From assembly GCA_021654415.1 (NCBI GenBank), contig AP024487.1, forward strand, positions 2,321,001 through 2,385,000: a stretch of DNA of 64,000 nucleotides, in the 5' to 3' direction. Shown here one piece after another: positions 1-8,802 of the stretch (positions are counted from its first letter, which is position 1; each line of letters begins with the position of its first letter). Below the pieces are notes generated by a model that saw nothing but the letters and a program-made list of their open reading frames with translations, did not search any database and was not told where the DNA came from. The position numbers and the translations under genes are program-made. Source of the stretch: Metallosphaera javensis (ex Sakai et al. 2022). GTDB lineage: Archaea; Thermoproteota; Thermoprotei_A; Sulfolobales; Sulfolobaceae.

Positions 1-1
1 C

Positions 2-472
2 TTGGCAACGGCCATCATTGAATCATACTCCAACTCTAGGTTTAAGGAAATGCTCGTGATTGCCAAGCAAATGCTTGGTGAACAGGTTAAGGACTCAATA
101 AACAACAAAAGTAAACAAAGCTCGGAAAAACAGGAGAAGGAAGTTTTGTCGTTTATTGACTCCAAAACCAGATCTAGGGACAATAAATCACAAAACAGGG
201 ATCCAGCGGTTTGTCTATCGGATATTTCAGAGAAATTAGACGAAGATGAAAGAGATATTCTAATGTTTCTTCTAGAGAGATATAAACAATGGGGCTCCAC
301 ATACATATACATGGATCAGTTGCAGGAAGAGTATAAGGCCGACTCCGCCTGGCTCTTCAGGGTGTTGAGAGGCCTACAAACCAAGAAGATACTTTATCTC
401 TACAACGACCCTAAGCTGGGCTTCAGAATAGGTTTCTCTCAGAACGTCAAAAGGAAACTGGAGAACTGCTAA
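2..472 (+). CDS. Hypothetical protein with C-terminal winged-helix-like region (5' end cut by window)
   Basis: The reading frame is open from the first bases of the window, so the N-terminus is probably outside; the first possible start inside is a TTG at base 2. The visible 156 residues have a charged, low-complexity linker (about residues 30-75, rich in K, S, D, Q) followed by a compact C-terminal domain of about 80 residues ([12 protein letters not shown], then a helix-turn-helix-like stretch and a KLGFRIGF strand) that looks like a winged helix. I do not recognise the family. It is followed by a 160-bp gap carrying the promoter of the next gene. Confidence 0.6.
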   Translation: MATAIIESYSNSRFKEMLVIAKQMLGEQVKDSINNKSKQSSEKQEKEVLSFIDSKTRSRDNKSQNRDPAVCLSDISEKLDEDERDILMFLLERYKQWGSTYIYMDQLQEEYKADSAWLFRVLRGLQTKKILYLYNDPKLGFRIGFSQNVKRKLENC

Positions 473-636
473 TACTTACTTCTACCATGGCTGATTTCTT
501 GTTGATCACTAACGCGTTATGACAAATAATTATACAAACATGTAATAGTCAATCTGACAAGAAAATATGAAAAGAGTAGTAGTAATCTATATAACTGGTC
601 CAGTTGAAGAGATGGTAATGTAGAGAGGTGTTTCCG

Positions 637-963
637 TTGTCGTCAAATAAATCAATAAAAATGTCCGAGGACGAGATCAATAAGGCATTGGCAAAGGCTG
701 AGAAGGAGGCAGAGAAGAAGGATCATAAGAAGATCTGGATAGAGAAGATCATGAAGAGTGCTAAGGCCTACTACAAGGTTTGTCCCTATTACGATAAGAA
801 AACTTCAAAATGTTTCCTTTCACTTTCGAATAAATGTAATAGAGATGGAAAATACGAGAATTGTCCAGTATTTCTGGAGTTCTTGGACAATAAATACCAG
901 GAGTTCACTTCTAAGAAGAAAATTTTGCCACTGGACTTCTTGGATCTCGCCCAATCAGTTTGA
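637..963 (+). CDS. Small Cys-rich protein with CPYY...CPVF four-cysteine module
   Basis: About 108 residues. The N-terminal half is a highly charged, probably helical segment (K/E rich); the second half has four cysteines in a CPYY-x5-KC-x7-C-x6-NCPVF pattern, suitable for a zinc or Fe-S site. I chose the TTG at 637 because the GAGGTG at 625-630 is a good Shine-Dalgarno at normal spacing; a GTG start at 628 would use up that site. A TATA-like box (tctatataac, about 588-597) lies at promoter distance. The function is unknown. The protein encoded at 5989-6360 carries a similar CPYY module. The next gene follows after 21 bp. Confidence 0.7.
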   Translation: MSSNKSIKMSEDEINKALAKAEKEAEKKDHKKIWIEKIMKSAKAYYKVCPYYDKKTSKCFLSLSNKCNRDGKYENCPVFLEFLDNKYQEFTSKKKILPLDFLDLAQSV

Positions 964-984
964 GGAAGAGGCGTGTAATTAAAA

Positions 985-1776
985 GTGCCCAGAAAGAAAA
1001 ACGACGAGGAAGAGGAGGAAGAAGAGGAACCGAGAAGGGAGAAGAAGGCCAAGAAGGAGAAGTATGTTGATGCTGAGAAGCTCCTTGACGAATATCTTGA
1101 AGAGGTTGAAGTGGGCCTGGGAATATCTCATCTCAATCTGGACAAGGAACTGCTTAAGGAGATCCTGAAGGAACCCTTTATCTCAGCTGTGGGTCAGGTG
1201 AAGTCCAAGCCCAAGGCCAGAACCATTATAAATAGGCTTAACGCCTCCAGGGATGAAATGATGGAGTATCTTGCCGTTAGGATCGTTCGAGAAGTGGAGA
1301 TAGGCAAGCTAACCGATGACCAGTTAGAATTCCTTGTGGTGAATATAAAGAAACCAATAGTTGATCTGGCCCCCCAGTTATACGCTGAGGCCAAGAAGAG
1401 GGGAAGAAAGGACCTGATAGACATTCTCCAGTATAATTGGAACCTGTTTGGTCTCAGATCCCCCGTGAAATGTCCCAGGTGCGGGTTCGAGGCGGTGATG
1501 CCTGACTACTCGTGCAGGGTTTGTGGTTACTCCCTCTCCACAAGGGAGATTAAGGAAGCGGTGAATCTCATGTCACAGCTGGAGGAAATGTATTCATACG
1601 ATCCCGAGGGTTTGAAGGAGATAATCACTTCAGGCTACTTGATTTACCTCTCTACAGGACCCGTTCCTCCGTCTAGGTTCAACCCATCCAATTCAGAGAT
1701 CTTTTACGAGATAACACTCACGTCTCAGGAGAAAGCTCAACTGAACAGGCTTTACAATATTCACCATCAGGTCTGA
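985..1776 (+). CDS. Conserved hypothetical protein with acidic N-terminus and zinc ribbon
   Basis: 263 residues from a GTG start. The first 30 residues are a run of glutamates flanked by lysines and arginines, followed by a helical region and a zinc ribbon at about residues 162-180 (CPRCGFE then CRVCGY). The C-terminal 80 residues have no motif I can name. The gene follows the small Cys-rich gene closely and may be co-transcribed with it. Its last 59 bp overlap the convergent gene at 1718-2434. No function is assigned; the zinc ribbon and the charged tail suggest nucleic-acid or protein binding, which is inference only. Confidence 0.75.
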   Translation: MPRKKNDEEEEEEEEPRREKKAKKEKYVDAEKLLDEYLEEVEVGLGISHLNLDKELLKEILKEPFISAVGQVKSKPKARTIINRLNASRDEMMEYLAVRIVREVEIGKLTDDQLEFLVVNIKKPIVDLAPQLYAEAKKRGRKDLIDILQYNWNLFGLRSPVKCPRCGFEAVMPDYSCRVCGYSLSTREIKEAVNLMSQLEEMYSYDPEGLKEIITSGYLIYLSTGPVPPSRFNPSNSEIFYEITLTSQEKAQLNRLYNIHHQV

Positions 1777-2434
1777 TGACCGCTCCACACCTTTTACACC
1801 TTGAAAACCTGCTCAGGATTGCCTCAATGGAGGGAGGAAAGGTGTGGAAGACCTCGTTGTCGCTGAAGTCCGAGTGAAGCCATTTCAGGATCGCGTCGAA
1901 AACCTCATCACCCGTCTTTAACTCCCCGGTTAACTCCTGGAACCCCCTCAGCTCAGTGATGGGGGTATCATAAAGGGGTGAAACTAGGGTCTTTCCAAGC
2001 ATCTGAGACTTGAGGCCATAGAGTGAAAGATAAGAATTCTCCAGGGAAGCTGAAGAGTAAACCAGATAGGCCCCGAAGAAGTCTGCAGTGAAGGGCAGGA
2101 TGACCAGATTCTCTGCCCGTCTCTCAATCTCCAGGAGCAAGTCCCTGATCATGGAATTTATCTCCTTCTTGGTTTCCACAACCAACTCGTTCATAGTAAA
2201 ATTGCAATTTGGGCAGACTTTTCCTATTAGATATCTTAAAAATTGACCTATTTCCTTATAGAATACTGGATAGGCTAGGATAACCTGTGACCCCCTTAGA
2301 TTTATTCCTGCCCTGCCAAGGTTCTTTCTAACCCTGTGTAAAACTTCCTGCCTGGAGCATCTGGAACAGAGGAGCTTCCCGCTCACCAGTATCTCCGCTC
2401 CCTCTTCACCGCAACTAACACATTTCACATTCAT
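1718..2434 (-). CDS. Two-zinc-knuckle protein resembling a degenerate Ncs6/TtuA (Ncs2-like) tRNA-thiolation protein
   Basis: 238 residues. There is an N-terminal knuckle (CVSCGEE...CSRC, residues 5-26), a central CPNC at about 74-77 and a C-terminal knuckle (CKRCGAVI...CKAC). This arrangement, with the segment RVRKNLGRAGI before a strand, resembles the Ncs6/TtuA 2-thiouridine synthase family. Where those enzymes have the PP-loop (SGGKDS), this protein reads AYPVFYKE, so ATP binding seems lost. Eukaryotic Ncs2, the non-catalytic partner of Ncs6, has lost it in the same way. The family link is an inference from layout and is not certain; a plain zinc-binding protein is the alternative. Its 3' end overlaps the convergent upstream gene. 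Confidence 0.5.
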   Translation of the reverse strand: MNVKCVSCGEEGAEILVSGKLLCSRCSRQEVLHRVRKNLGRAGINLRGSQVILAYPVFYKEIGQFLRYLIGKVCPNCNFTMNELVVETKKEINSMIRDLLLEIERRAENLVILPFTADFFGAYLVYSSASLENSYLSLYGLKSQMLGKTLVSPLYDTPITELRGFQELTGELKTGDEVFDAILKWLHSDFSDNEVFHTFPPSIEAILSRFSRCKRCGAVIRPDGEYCKACSVELSPET

Positions 2435-2511
2435 TTCTGTGAATCCAAGGAAAAAAGTCTCCCGTTAGCTTCATAGTGCCAAGAGAAACTGAAAAATTAT
2501 CGGTCTCACGG

Positions 2512-3246
2512 GAGTGTGTCCAACAATATTGCTATAGACAAAATTTAAGTTGGGCCAGGACGGGTTGATTCTGGGTGAGAGCGTGAAGATCGCGTCTCTC
2601 CCCGTCCTGACCCAGATAATGTGTTACCTTCTAAGGGTTAATAACCTTGAGCCCAGGTTCCACTCCCTGGAGGAGGTGAGGGCCCTTGCTGGTTACTACC
2701 TGGGCCACTCGCTCAGGAGGTTCAGGTTGCCCAGGAGCACGGTTCACTACTACTGGAGGAGATTGTCCAGCGCGAGAGTTGACGTGCCTGTGTCAGGGGA
2801 GTACGCCGTGGACGAGACCAGGGTAATCCTGGTTAAGGGCGTGGTGTACTACCTGTGGGTCGTGAGGGACCTCAACACGGGCGTTATACCCTTCTTCATG
2901 GTCACCGAGGCCAGGTCAGGTCTGGACGTGCTAATGCTGGTAGGGGGAGTGAGGGAGGTTGAGCTGAGGGTGAGGGGCGAGGTGCTCAGGGCCAGGTACG
3001 TCCACGACGGCCTGCCCGCGTACAACTTCCTCTCCATAGCAGGGGTCCAACACGAGCACATCACCTTCGGGGTGAGGAACAGGGTTGAACAGGTCTTCAG
3101 GACGGTGAAGCACAGGTTGTCAGGGATGGACTTCCACTTCCCGTGGAACTCCAGCAAGTGGAGCCTGAGGAAGTGGTTCTCCACCTACTTCACCGTCTAC
3201 AACCTGTTGCAATTGTGGCAGGTGAGATAAATTGTTGGACACACTC
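2512..3246 (+). mobile_element. Complete IS6-family insertion sequence, 735 bp
   Basis: Perfect 16-bp terminal inverted repeats are visible: GAGTGTGTCCAACAAT at 2512-2527 and its complement at 3231-3246. The flanks show an 8-bp target duplication with one transition: tctcacgg (2504-2511) and tctcatgg (3247-3254). A single transposase gene fills the element. The 8-bp duplication and the 735-bp size agree with the IS6 family and with elements of the ISC735 type in Sulfolobales (family assignment from memory). It sits only about 20 bp upstream of the TATA box of the thermosome gene. Confidence 0.93.
2550..3230 (+). CDS. IS6-family DDE transposase
   Basis: 226 residues, full length for the family, starting at TTG just inside the left inverted repeat and ending at the edge of the right one. 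The DDE triad can be placed: D in the AVDETRV segment, D in RYVHDGLP and E in NRVEQVFRTVKHR, the last being the typical IS6 context. The N-terminal part (SLEEVRALAGYYLGHSLR) would be the helix-turn-helix that binds the ends. The frame is intact, so the copy may still be active; the one-base difference in the target duplication suggests it is not brand new. Confidence 0.93.
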   Translation: MGQDGLILGESVKIASLPVLTQIMCYLLRVNNLEPRFHSLEEVRALAGYYLGHSLRRFRLPRSTVHYYWRRLSSARVDVPVSGEYAVDETRVILVKGVVYYLWVVRDLNTGVIPFFMVTEARSGLDVLMLVGGVREVELRVRGEVLRARYVHDGLPAYNFLSIAGVQHEHITFGVRNRVEQVFRTVKHRLSGMDFHFPWNSSKWSLRKWFSTYFTVYNLLQLWQVR

Positions 3247-3265
3247 TCTCATGGAAGAGTTAGAT

Positions 3266-3305
3266 TTATATATAAGCGATCTGAATGGACACCAGAAAAG
3301 GTGAT
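3266..3305 (+). promoter_or_regulatory. Promoter and ribosome binding site of the thermosome gene
   Basis: The TATA box is tttatata at 3266-3273, giving an expected start of transcription near 3296-3300. A strong Shine-Dalgarno (GGTGAT, 3300-3305) precedes the ATG at 3311. The inverted repeat of the IS ends at 3246, so the insertion has replaced whatever lay more than 20 bp upstream of the TATA box. Confidence 0.75.
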
Positions 3306-3310
3306 AATGA

Positions 3311-4999
3311 ATGGCTGGAGTTCCAGTTCTTCTATTCAAGGAAGGCACCTCAAGGTCAACAGGTAGGGATGCGCTCAGGAACAACATACTTGCAGCAAGA
3401 ACTTTGGCTGAGATGCTCAGATCCAGTTTAGGTCCCAAGGGATTGGATAAAATGTTGATTGATAGCTTCAATGATGTGACCATCACTAACGACGGAGCCA
3501 CAATCGTCAAGGAAATGGAGATTCAGCACCCCGCTGCGAAGCTTCTGGTTGAGGCCGCTAAGGCTCAGGACGCTGAGGTGGGCGACGGTACAACCAGCGC
3601 TGTGGTTCTCGCAGGCCTTCTCTTGGAGAAGGCAGAGGGCCTTTTGGACCAGAACGTTCACCCAACCATAATCATAGAGGGATACAAGAAGGCCTTCAAT
3701 AGGGCGCTTGAGCTCCTCACTCAGATCTCCACCAAGATAGACGTCAAGAACCTTCAGGATCCCGCGGTTAAGGCCAACCTCAAGAAGATAGTTTACACCA
3801 CAATGGCCAGCAAGTTCATTGCCGAGTCCGAGGCCGAGATGAACAAGATCATGGACATAATCATTGATGCCGTTTCCAAGGTAGCCGAGCCACTACCCAA
3901 TGGCGGTTACAATGTGAGTTTGGATCTGGTGAAGATCGATAAGAAGAAGGGAGGAACAATCGAGGACAGCATCTTGGTCCACGGTCTAGTTCTTGACAAG
4001 GAGGTTGTCCACCCAGGCATGCCCAGGAGAGTGGAGAAGGCAAAGATAGCGGTTCTGGATGCCGCTCTTGAGGTAGAGAAGCCTGAAATTTCCGCAAAGA
4101 TAAGCATCACCAGCCCAGAGCAGATTAAGTCTTTCCTAGACGAGGAAACCAAGTATCTCAAGGAGATGGTTGACAAGCTGGCCAGCATTGGAGCTAATGT
4201 GGTGGTGTGCCAGAAGGGTATTGATGACATAGCTCAGCACTTCCTTGCCAAGAAGGGAATACTCGCTGTTAGAAGGGTGAAGAGGAGCGACATTGAGAAG
4301 CTGGAGAAGGCTCTTGGAGCTAGAATAATAAGCAGCATCAAGGACGCGACTCCAGAGGACCTAGGCTATGCGGAACTGGTCGAGGAAAGGAGAATAGGAA
4401 ACGACAAGATGGTCTTCATTGAGGGAGCTAAGAACCCCAGAGCAGTGAACATCCTGTTGAGAGGATCCAACGACATGGCCTTGGATGAGGCGGAGAGAAG
4501 CATTAATGACGCACTTCACGCCCTCAGAAACATCCTGTTGGAGCCAATGATAGTACCAGGTGGAGGAGCAATAGAGGTCGAGCTGGCAATGAAGCTGAGA
4601 GAGTACGCTAGGACTGTTGGAGGAAAGGAGCAGCTCGCCATAGAGGCTTACGCTGATGCCTTGGAGGAGATCCCGAGCATACTTGCTGAAACCGCCGGAA
4701 TGGAGCCCATATCAGCCTTGATGGACTTGAGGGCAAGGCATGTTAAGGGAATGGCCAATGCCGGTGTAGATGTAATAAATGGAAAGATAATCGACGACAT
4801 GTTCTCCATTAACGTACTGGAGCCTGTCAGGGTGAAGAGACAAGTCCTCAAGAGCTCAACGGAGGCGGCAACCTCAGTGCTGAAGATTGATGACCTGATT
4901 GCAGCATCCCAGTTGAAGTCCGAGGGCGGTAAGGGTAAGACCCCAGGCGGAGAGGAAGGAGAAGGAGCTGGAATGGGAGGAGCTCCTTCCTTCGGTTAA
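3311..4999 (+). CDS. thsA: Thermosome (group II chaperonin) alpha-type subunit
   Basis: 562 residues. This is an ATP-driven cytosolic folding chaperonin subunit forming double rings with other subunits. The family signatures are all present: [12 protein letters not shown] and NDGATI near the N-terminus, [12 protein letters not shown] (ATP site, about residues 93-104), and a Gly-rich tail ending GGAPSFG. The sequence resembles the Sulfolobus alpha subunit more than beta (recalled, not searched). The start ATG at 3311 has a good GGTGAT site; an ATG four bases upstream is out of frame. The gene is monocistronic with its own TATA box and a T6 run after the stop. It is the major heat-shock protein of these organisms. 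Confidence 0.97.
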   Translation: MAGVPVLLFKEGTSRSTGRDALRNNILAARTLAEMLRSSLGPKGLDKMLIDSFNDVTITNDGATIVKEMEIQHPAAKLLVEAAKAQDAEVGDGTTSAVVLAGLLLEKAEGLLDQNVHPTIIIEGYKKAFNRALELLTQISTKIDVKNLQDPAVKANLKKIVYTTMASKFIAESEAEMNKIMDIIIDAVSKVAEPLPNGGYNVSLDLVKIDKKKGGTIEDSILVHGLVLDKEVVHPGMPRRVEKAKIAVLDAALEVEKPEISAKISITSPEQIKSFLDEETKYLKEMVDKLASIGANVVVCQKGIDDIAQHFLAKKGILAVRRVKRSDIEKLEKALGARIISSIKDATPEDLGYAELVEERRIGNDKMVFIEGAKNPRAVNILLRGSNDMALDEAERSINDALHALRNILLEPMIVPGGGAIEVELAMKLREYARTVGGKEQLAIEAYADALEEIPSILAETAGMEPISALMDLRARHVKGMANAGVDVINGKIIDDMFSINVLEPVRVKRQVLKSSTEAATSVLKIDDLIAASQLKSEGGKGKTPGGEEGEGAGMGGAPSFG

Positions 5000-5002
5000 A
5001 AC

Positions 5003-5506
5003 CTAAAATTTTTTATACATTAGAAGAGTGTCTGAATCTTCCAAGTCTTTGTATCCATCTATCTCATCTAGAGCCTTTTTGGCCGCAGCCTGAATATCCT
5101 TATCGGAGTAGCTAGAGATTACCTCTTGGAGTAATTTCTTGGATAGATCAACGCCTAGCACAAGCACAAGTTCCGTGAAGTCGGGGCTCTGGAAGTATTC
5201 AACAAGCCTTTTGGGGTCCCCTCCATAAGAGGAGAACTTGTATTTGGATTCCGCAGCTGCCAACAGTCTCCTCACATCGTCCAATCTTTTCAGATCTAGG
5301 GCAGTTGGAGTCAGTATCCGGCTTGCAATGTTTCTCAGAAAATCTGGATCTCCCAAATCGGAATCGCCTAATGAGGTTATTATGCCTTCATCTATAAAAG
5401 GATTAGTTATGGGGGATGTGAACAGTGTATAGACATGGTGTTCAGAATTAGAAAAATTCCTAATCTTACTTTTATTACAAGGAATGTGCCCAGAATATTC
5501 TTGCAT
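5003..5506 (-). CDS. Conserved hypothetical protein convergent with the thermosome gene
   Basis: The longest frame is 167 residues. The C-terminal 120 residues (from DPDFLRNIASRILTPTALDLKRLDD onward) look like a soluble helical domain; the first 30-40 residues look non-conserved. A TATA-like tttaaata lies at about 5510-5517, directly before the ATG at 5506, which would place the transcription start inside this frame. The real start is therefore probably downstream, with a TTG just before GDPDF as one candidate. No family is recognised. It ends 4 bp from the thermosome stop on the other strand. Confidence 0.6.
   Translation of the reverse strand: MQEYSGHIPCNKSKIRNFSNSEHHVYTLFTSPITNPFIDEGIITSLGDSDLGDPDFLRNIASRILTPTALDLKRLDDVRRLLAAAESKYKFSSYGGDPKRLVEYFQSPDFTELVLVLGVDLSKKLLQEVISSYSDKDIQAAAKKALDEIDGYKDLEDSDTLLMYKKF
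5009..5014 (+). terminator. Poly-T terminator after thermosome gene
   Basis: A T6 run lies 10 bp after the thermosome stop codon, the usual termination signal in Sulfolobales. It also lies inside the last codons of the convergent gene. Confidence 0.5.
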
Positions 5507-5689
5507 ACATATTTAAACTGTGCGTAGTTATATTCCCTATCTCTATATAAATATAACTAAAAATTAACCTTATATTACAAATTTCATAAATAAACACGCT
5601 TAAACCTTATCTATTTTTAGGGAAGATGTTAGAAGTGTATTCACAATATTTAAAAGAGGATTAACCGAGTAGTATACTAGTGAACTGCG

Positions 5690-5992
5690 TTGAGTGCCAA
5701 AAGTAAAAAAACTAGAAAGACGAAAGAAAGTGAGGGTGAAGTGGAGAGTAAGCTCAAGGTAGTTTATTCTGACAAGGACGTAGTAGTCATGACTGCTCCC
5801 AACGAAGAGGAGCTAAAGCAGATACTTCTAGATCTCCTCACGGAGAAGCCCATGAACCTGAAGGAACTTCACAGTAAGCTTTCCGGGATCGCAAGTGAGG
5901 ATAAGATAAGGAGAGCCCTAGCCAGCCTGTCAGAAAATAGACAGGTGACTTTGCTGGAAGACGGAAGGTACGCTAAACTGGGAACAGATTAG
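5690..5992 (+). CDS. Small winged-helix protein
   Basis: 100 residues from a TTG start. The N-terminus is a basic tail (K/T rich, 15 residues), followed by a short acidic linker and a winged-helix-like domain: EEELKQILLDLLTEKPMNLKELHSKL, a recognition-helix candidate around EDKIRRALASL, and a wing QVTLLEDGRYAKL. A basic tail plus winged helix suggests DNA or RNA binding. A TATA-like atatttaaaag at about 5647-5657 is at the right distance for a start near 5680. The family is not named with confidence. Its stop codon overlaps the end of the convergent gene by 4 bp. Confidence 0.75.
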   Translation: MSAKSKKTRKTKESEGEVESKLKVVYSDKDVVVMTAPNEEELKQILLDLLTEKPMNLKELHSKLSGIASEDKIRRALASLSENRQVTLLEDGRYAKLGTD

Positions 5993-6360
5993 CTAGTTCT
6001 AATTGGGCAGGTTTGCCAGTGTTTGTTGCACATTAAGGCGTTGCTTATGGTCAGGACTCTAGCTAAAATGTTGCAGTAGGCCACGTAACCCCTCTGGGTT
6101 CTAACTGGTCTGTAGTGTTCACATTGGCTGTCCAACGGGGTCTCCATCACGTTAACCTTAGGATAGAACTTGACCTCTTGATCCACACCCTGATAAAGTT
6201 CCAAACCCTGCTTCTCCTCTCCCGTGTCCTGGTAATACCTACAACCTCTATAGGATTTGAAACATCTGTTGGGGCTAGTTACGCTATCTGAGGGAGTATC
6301 TAGCATGGGTGAGGTACAAAAACCTGACTTATAGTAGGGGCAAATATCACGTCTCTGCAA
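5989..6360 (-). CDS. Cys-rich protein with two four-cysteine modules
   Basis: 123 residues from TTG. Eight cysteines fall in two groups: an N-terminal module beginning CPYYKSGFC and continuing to RCFKSYRGCRYY, and a C-terminal module CEHY...YC...LMCNKHWQTCPI. Such spacing suggests two metal sites (zinc or Fe-S), which is inference. The CPYY opening matches the small protein at 637-963. It overlaps the end of the upstream gene by 14 bp, so both are probably translated from one mRNA. No function is recognised. Confidence 0.7.
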   Translation of the reverse strand: MQRRDICPYYKSGFCTSPMLDTPSDSVTSPNRCFKSYRGCRYYQDTGEEKQGLELYQGVDQEVKFYPKVNVMETPLDSQCEHYRPVRTQRGYVAYCNILARVLTISNALMCNKHWQTCPIRTS

Positions 6361-6544
6361 CTTCCCTCACTATGACGTGTACCCCTGTTAAATCAAGTTC
6401 CTCGTTCCATTCCGGAATGTGCACCGTCACCACGTTCACTGCATCAACGTCCTTTAACCCGCTCAGTACCTCCTGCAACCTTTCTCTAGAGCTCCCCTTG
6501 CCCGTGAAATCCTCTACCACTAGGACTTCGGCTATTTTCTTCAT
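6347..6544 (-). CDS. Small conserved hypothetical protein
   Basis: 65 residues: KKIAEVLVVEDFTGKGSSRERLQEVLSG, then a beta-strand rich second half ending IVREVAET. It looks like a small alpha/beta protein with no motif I can name. It is the first gene of a two-gene unit with the Cys-rich protein, divergent from argS. The 45-bp divergent gap holds one symmetric AT box (ctttaaag, about 6561-6568) that could serve both directions. Confidence 0.65.
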   Translation of the reverse strand: MKKIAEVLVVEDFTGKGSSRERLQEVLSGLKDVDAVNVVTVHIPEWNEELDLTGVHVIVREVAET

Positions 6545-6589
6545 GATATGAGTCTTAACTTTAAAGAGTTAAAAGGGTAACAGCGGACT

Positions 6590-8446
6590 ATGGCAGTGGA
6601 TATTCTAGCGAAGATAAAGCAGGAGATATCCTACCAAGTGGGTCAGGAGCTGGGAATAGGGCAGGACTTGGTTTATAAGGTAATTGAATACCCTCCAAGG
6701 GAGGAGATGGGAGATTTAGCCATACCCTTTCCTGCGCTGGGAAAGAAACCGCAAAACCTGGAGGTTAAGTCCAGGTTTGTTAAGTCGCACTCGCTCTCAG
6801 GTCCTTTCCTCAACCTGAAGCTGGATGAGGCTCAGCTCTTCAAGGAACTCTTCTCGTCGTTGGATCAAGATTACGGAATAGAGAGGGTGGAGAAACCCAG
6901 AAGGATCGTGGTGGAGCACACCAGTGCCAATCCGATTCACCCGCTTCACATAGGTCACCTCAGAAATTCCGTGATAGGGGATGCCCTTGTCAGGCTCTCT
7001 AAGGCTAGGGGTCATGAGGTAATCACCAGGTTCTACGTCAATGATAGCGGTAGACAGGTTGCAATCCTGATTTACGGTCTCTCCAAGCTTGGCTACCCTG
7101 AACCACCCAAGGAGGCCAAGAAGGACCTGTGGGCTGGAACCGTGTATGCTATGACCAACATCATCCTTGAAATCAGGGCTTTGACAGATGAGCTTAAGAC
7201 CGTACAGGACGCAGAGTACAGGGAAAAGGTAACCAAGAGAGATGAGCTGGTAGGGCTGGCCTCGGAGATAAGGTCCAGGAACCAGGAATACTTCGACAGG
7301 CTGGCCGAGGCCATAAGAGATGATCCTGACCCCGAGGGAAAGATAGCAGACATCATAAGGAAGTATGAGGCCGGGGACCCACAGATCAAGGAAATAGTCA
7401 GAAAGTACGTGAATTATGTACTGGATGGGTTCAGGGAGAGTTTAAGCAAGCTGAACATCACATTTGACGAGTTTGATTACGAGAGCGATCTGCTATGGTC
7501 CGGCGAAGTGAAGTCGGTGCTGAGATCCGCATTGAGCTCCAGGGCTAGAATAGAACATAAGGGAACGGAGGCGCTGGACCTGGACAAATATCTAGACGAC
7601 GAGGTGAGGAAAGAGTTGAGGATTCCGGCAGGTCTGGAGATACCTCCCCTGGTTCTGACCAGGTCTGACGGAACAACGCTTTACACGGTGAGGGATATAG
7701 CGTATACCATTAAGAAGTTCTTGACGAGCAAGGCAGATCAAGTGATTAACGTAATAGCTGAGCAACAGACAGTTCCGCAGATACAGCTCCGGGCCGCCCT
7801 CTACCTTCTAGGTTACCCCGAGATGGCGAAAAATCTGGTTCATTACTCGTATAGTATGGTAACCCTCCCGGGAATGACCATGAGCGGAAGGCTGGGCCGT
7901 TACGTTTCCCTTGATGAGGTTTACGAAAAGGTGAAACAGGCTGTGGAGGAGAAGACAAAGGATAGGGGTCAGGTTAACATACCCGAGATTGTCAACTCGG
8001 CAATAAGGTATGCCCTTCTCTCAGTTTCAGCGGACAAGCCAATTACGTTCAACGTGGGCAAGGTTACAAACTTCGAACAGAATAGCGGGCCCTATCTCCA
8101 GTATACGTACGTGAGGGCCTATAACATCCTCTCCAAGTTCACGGGTGAGATAAGTCTCGACGTAGATTACGGTGACTTGGCGGGAGAGAAGAGAAGATTG
8201 CTTCTGGCAATTGCCAAGTTCCCAGAAACCTTCAAGAACTCTGCTGATAGCTTGGAACCCGAGGTTCTGGTTTCTTACCTGAGGTACCTGGCTGACACCT
8301 TCAATGCCTGGTATGATAAGGAGAGAGTTCTTCAGGAACAGGACGAGAAGAAGAGAATGACCAGGTTAAACTTAGTGAAGGGAGTGGAGATCGTCATGAG
8401 AAACGGTCTGAGGGTTCTAGGAATAAGTTCATTAACCAAGATGTAA
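6590..8446 (+). CDS. argS: Arginyl-tRNA synthetase
   Basis: 618 residues; charges tRNA-Arg with arginine in the cytosol. The class I signature HIGH is present as HPLHIGHLRN at about residues 118-127. The KMSKS loop is the usual ArgRS variant, here MTMSGRLGRY at about 427-436. An N-terminal Add1-type domain (residues 1-100) and a C-terminal helical anticodon-binding domain, ending GLRVLGISSLTKM, complete the enzyme. The start ATG fits a leaderless transcript from the AT box 25 bp upstream. A tRNA-Arg gene follows its stop codon after 10 bp. Confidence 0.97.
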   Translation: MAVDILAKIKQEISYQVGQELGIGQDLVYKVIEYPPREEMGDLAIPFPALGKKPQNLEVKSRFVKSHSLSGPFLNLKLDEAQLFKELFSSLDQDYGIERVEKPRRIVVEHTSANPIHPLHIGHLRNSVIGDALVRLSKARGHEVITRFYVNDSGRQVAILIYGLSKLGYPEPPKEAKKDLWAGTVYAMTNIILEIRALTDELKTVQDAEYREKVTKRDELVGLASEIRSRNQEYFDRLAEAIRDDPDPEGKIADIIRKYEAGDPQIKEIVRKYVNYVLDGFRESLSKLNITFDEFDYESDLLWSGEVKSVLRSALSSRARIEHKGTEALDLDKYLDDEVRKELRIPAGLEIPPLVLTRSDGTTLYTVRDIAYTIKKFLTSKADQVINVIAEQQTVPQIQLRAALYLLGYPEMAKNLVHYSYSMVTLPGMTMSGRLGRYVSLDEVYEKVKQAVEEKTKDRGQVNIPEIVNSAIRYALLSVSADKPITFNVGKVTNFEQNSGPYLQYTYVRAYNILSKFTGEISLDVDYGDLAGEKRRLLLAIAKFPETFKNSADSLEPEVLVSYLRYLADTFNAWYDKERVLQEQDEKKRMTRLNLVKGVEIVMRNGLRVLGISSLTKM

Positions 8447-8455
8447 ATCTTCTAT

Positions 8456-8531
<76 letters not shown>

Positions 8532-8802
8532 TTTTTAGGCATCAAGGGAAATATTGCAACTCTTGGGCGAGCTCGTGGAAATTTCCCCAATTGGTTGCCA
8601 TTTTAAACTCATGAAAGACAGAGCCCTATTTCCTCTTCTTTATAGTAAATTGAAAGATAATGATGAATCAAGCTGATCTCTGGGTAACTTGTATTGAAGG
8701 GCCCCCTCAAAGGCAAGTTCAGAATAATACCCGCGAGAGATAATACCATAACACGCTAAGAAAATGGTTAAATGAAAAAAGGTAGAGAGTATATAGATTC
8801 TC

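Noticed and set aside
1765-1810. CTGATGA at the stop codons of the gene ending at 1776
   Set aside because: Unlike the lhr case, no CTGA box D follows at the needed distance.
8640-8700. C/D box-like motif AATGATGA followed by CTGA in the gap before nrdJ
   Set aside because: Only six bases separate the boxes and no second pair follows, so a guide RNA cannot be formed.
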